DNA of 15,230 nucleotides, taken from Ferrimonas sp044433165. GTDB taxonomy: Bacteria > Pseudomonadota > Gammaproteobacteria > Enterobacterales > Shewanellaceae. Below are positions 15,218-15,230 of this stretch, piece by piece. Where the stretch lies: assembly GCA_044433165.1 (NCBI GenBank), contig JAWXTX010000068.1, positions 1 through 15,230 on the forward strand. Direction: 5' to 3'. The notes beneath the pieces are model-generated. The model saw only the letters and a list, made by a program, of their open reading frames with translations, searched no databases and was not told the DNA's origin. Position numbers and translations under genes: made by a program. Numbering within the stretch: the first letter of the stretch is position 1; every line of letters begins with the position of its first letter.

Positions 15218-15230
15218 GAGTTATCAGCAG

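Overview
The window looks like a piece of a marine gammaproteobacterial chromosome, most likely Vibrionaceae. The strongest clue is a full-length GbpA-type chitin-binding lytic polysaccharide monooxygenase preceded by a cyclic-di-GMP-I (GEMM) riboswitch, an arrangement known in Vibrio cholerae. HemN, PldB-like, YcaD-like and YdcH-like proteins fit the same lineage. The genus cannot be fixed from sequence reading alone.

Layout, left to right. (1) On the minus strand, running off the left edge, is the 5' part of a TRAP-transporter solute-binding protein (DctP family). (2) A 500-base AT-rich divergent intergenic region follows. (3) A two-gene operon encodes an RND efflux adaptor and pump with no outer-membrane channel gene beside them, and ends in a clear intrinsic terminator. 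(4) Two single-gene units follow, a YcaD-like MFS transporter and hemN, each with its own terminator. (5) A DUF1244 protein overlaps a PldB-like lysophospholipase by 11 bases. (6) A short-chain dehydrogenase is followed closely by a YdcH-like (DUF465) small protein, with a long hairpin after it. (7) Two tandem minus-strand paralogues encode secreted proteins with a shared DUF6515-like C-terminal region and unrelated N-terminal halves. (8) A gene-free stretch of about 680 bases leads into the c-di-GMP riboswitch and gbpA, which ends in a strong terminator. (9) The right edge holds what appear to be two decayed minus-strand genes, each readable only if one single-base frameshift is allowed.

The most coherent regulated unit is riboswitch plus gbpA: c-di-GMP, the sessile-lifestyle signal, would control a secreted chitin adhesin and oxidase. 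The riboswitch has an unusually long P3 arm, and its expression platform has no U-tract terminator. The other units are housekeeping or envelope functions (haem synthesis under low oxygen, efflux, phospholipid turnover) with no evident link to it. I found no CRISPR array, tRNA, rRNA, insertion sequence or phage gene.
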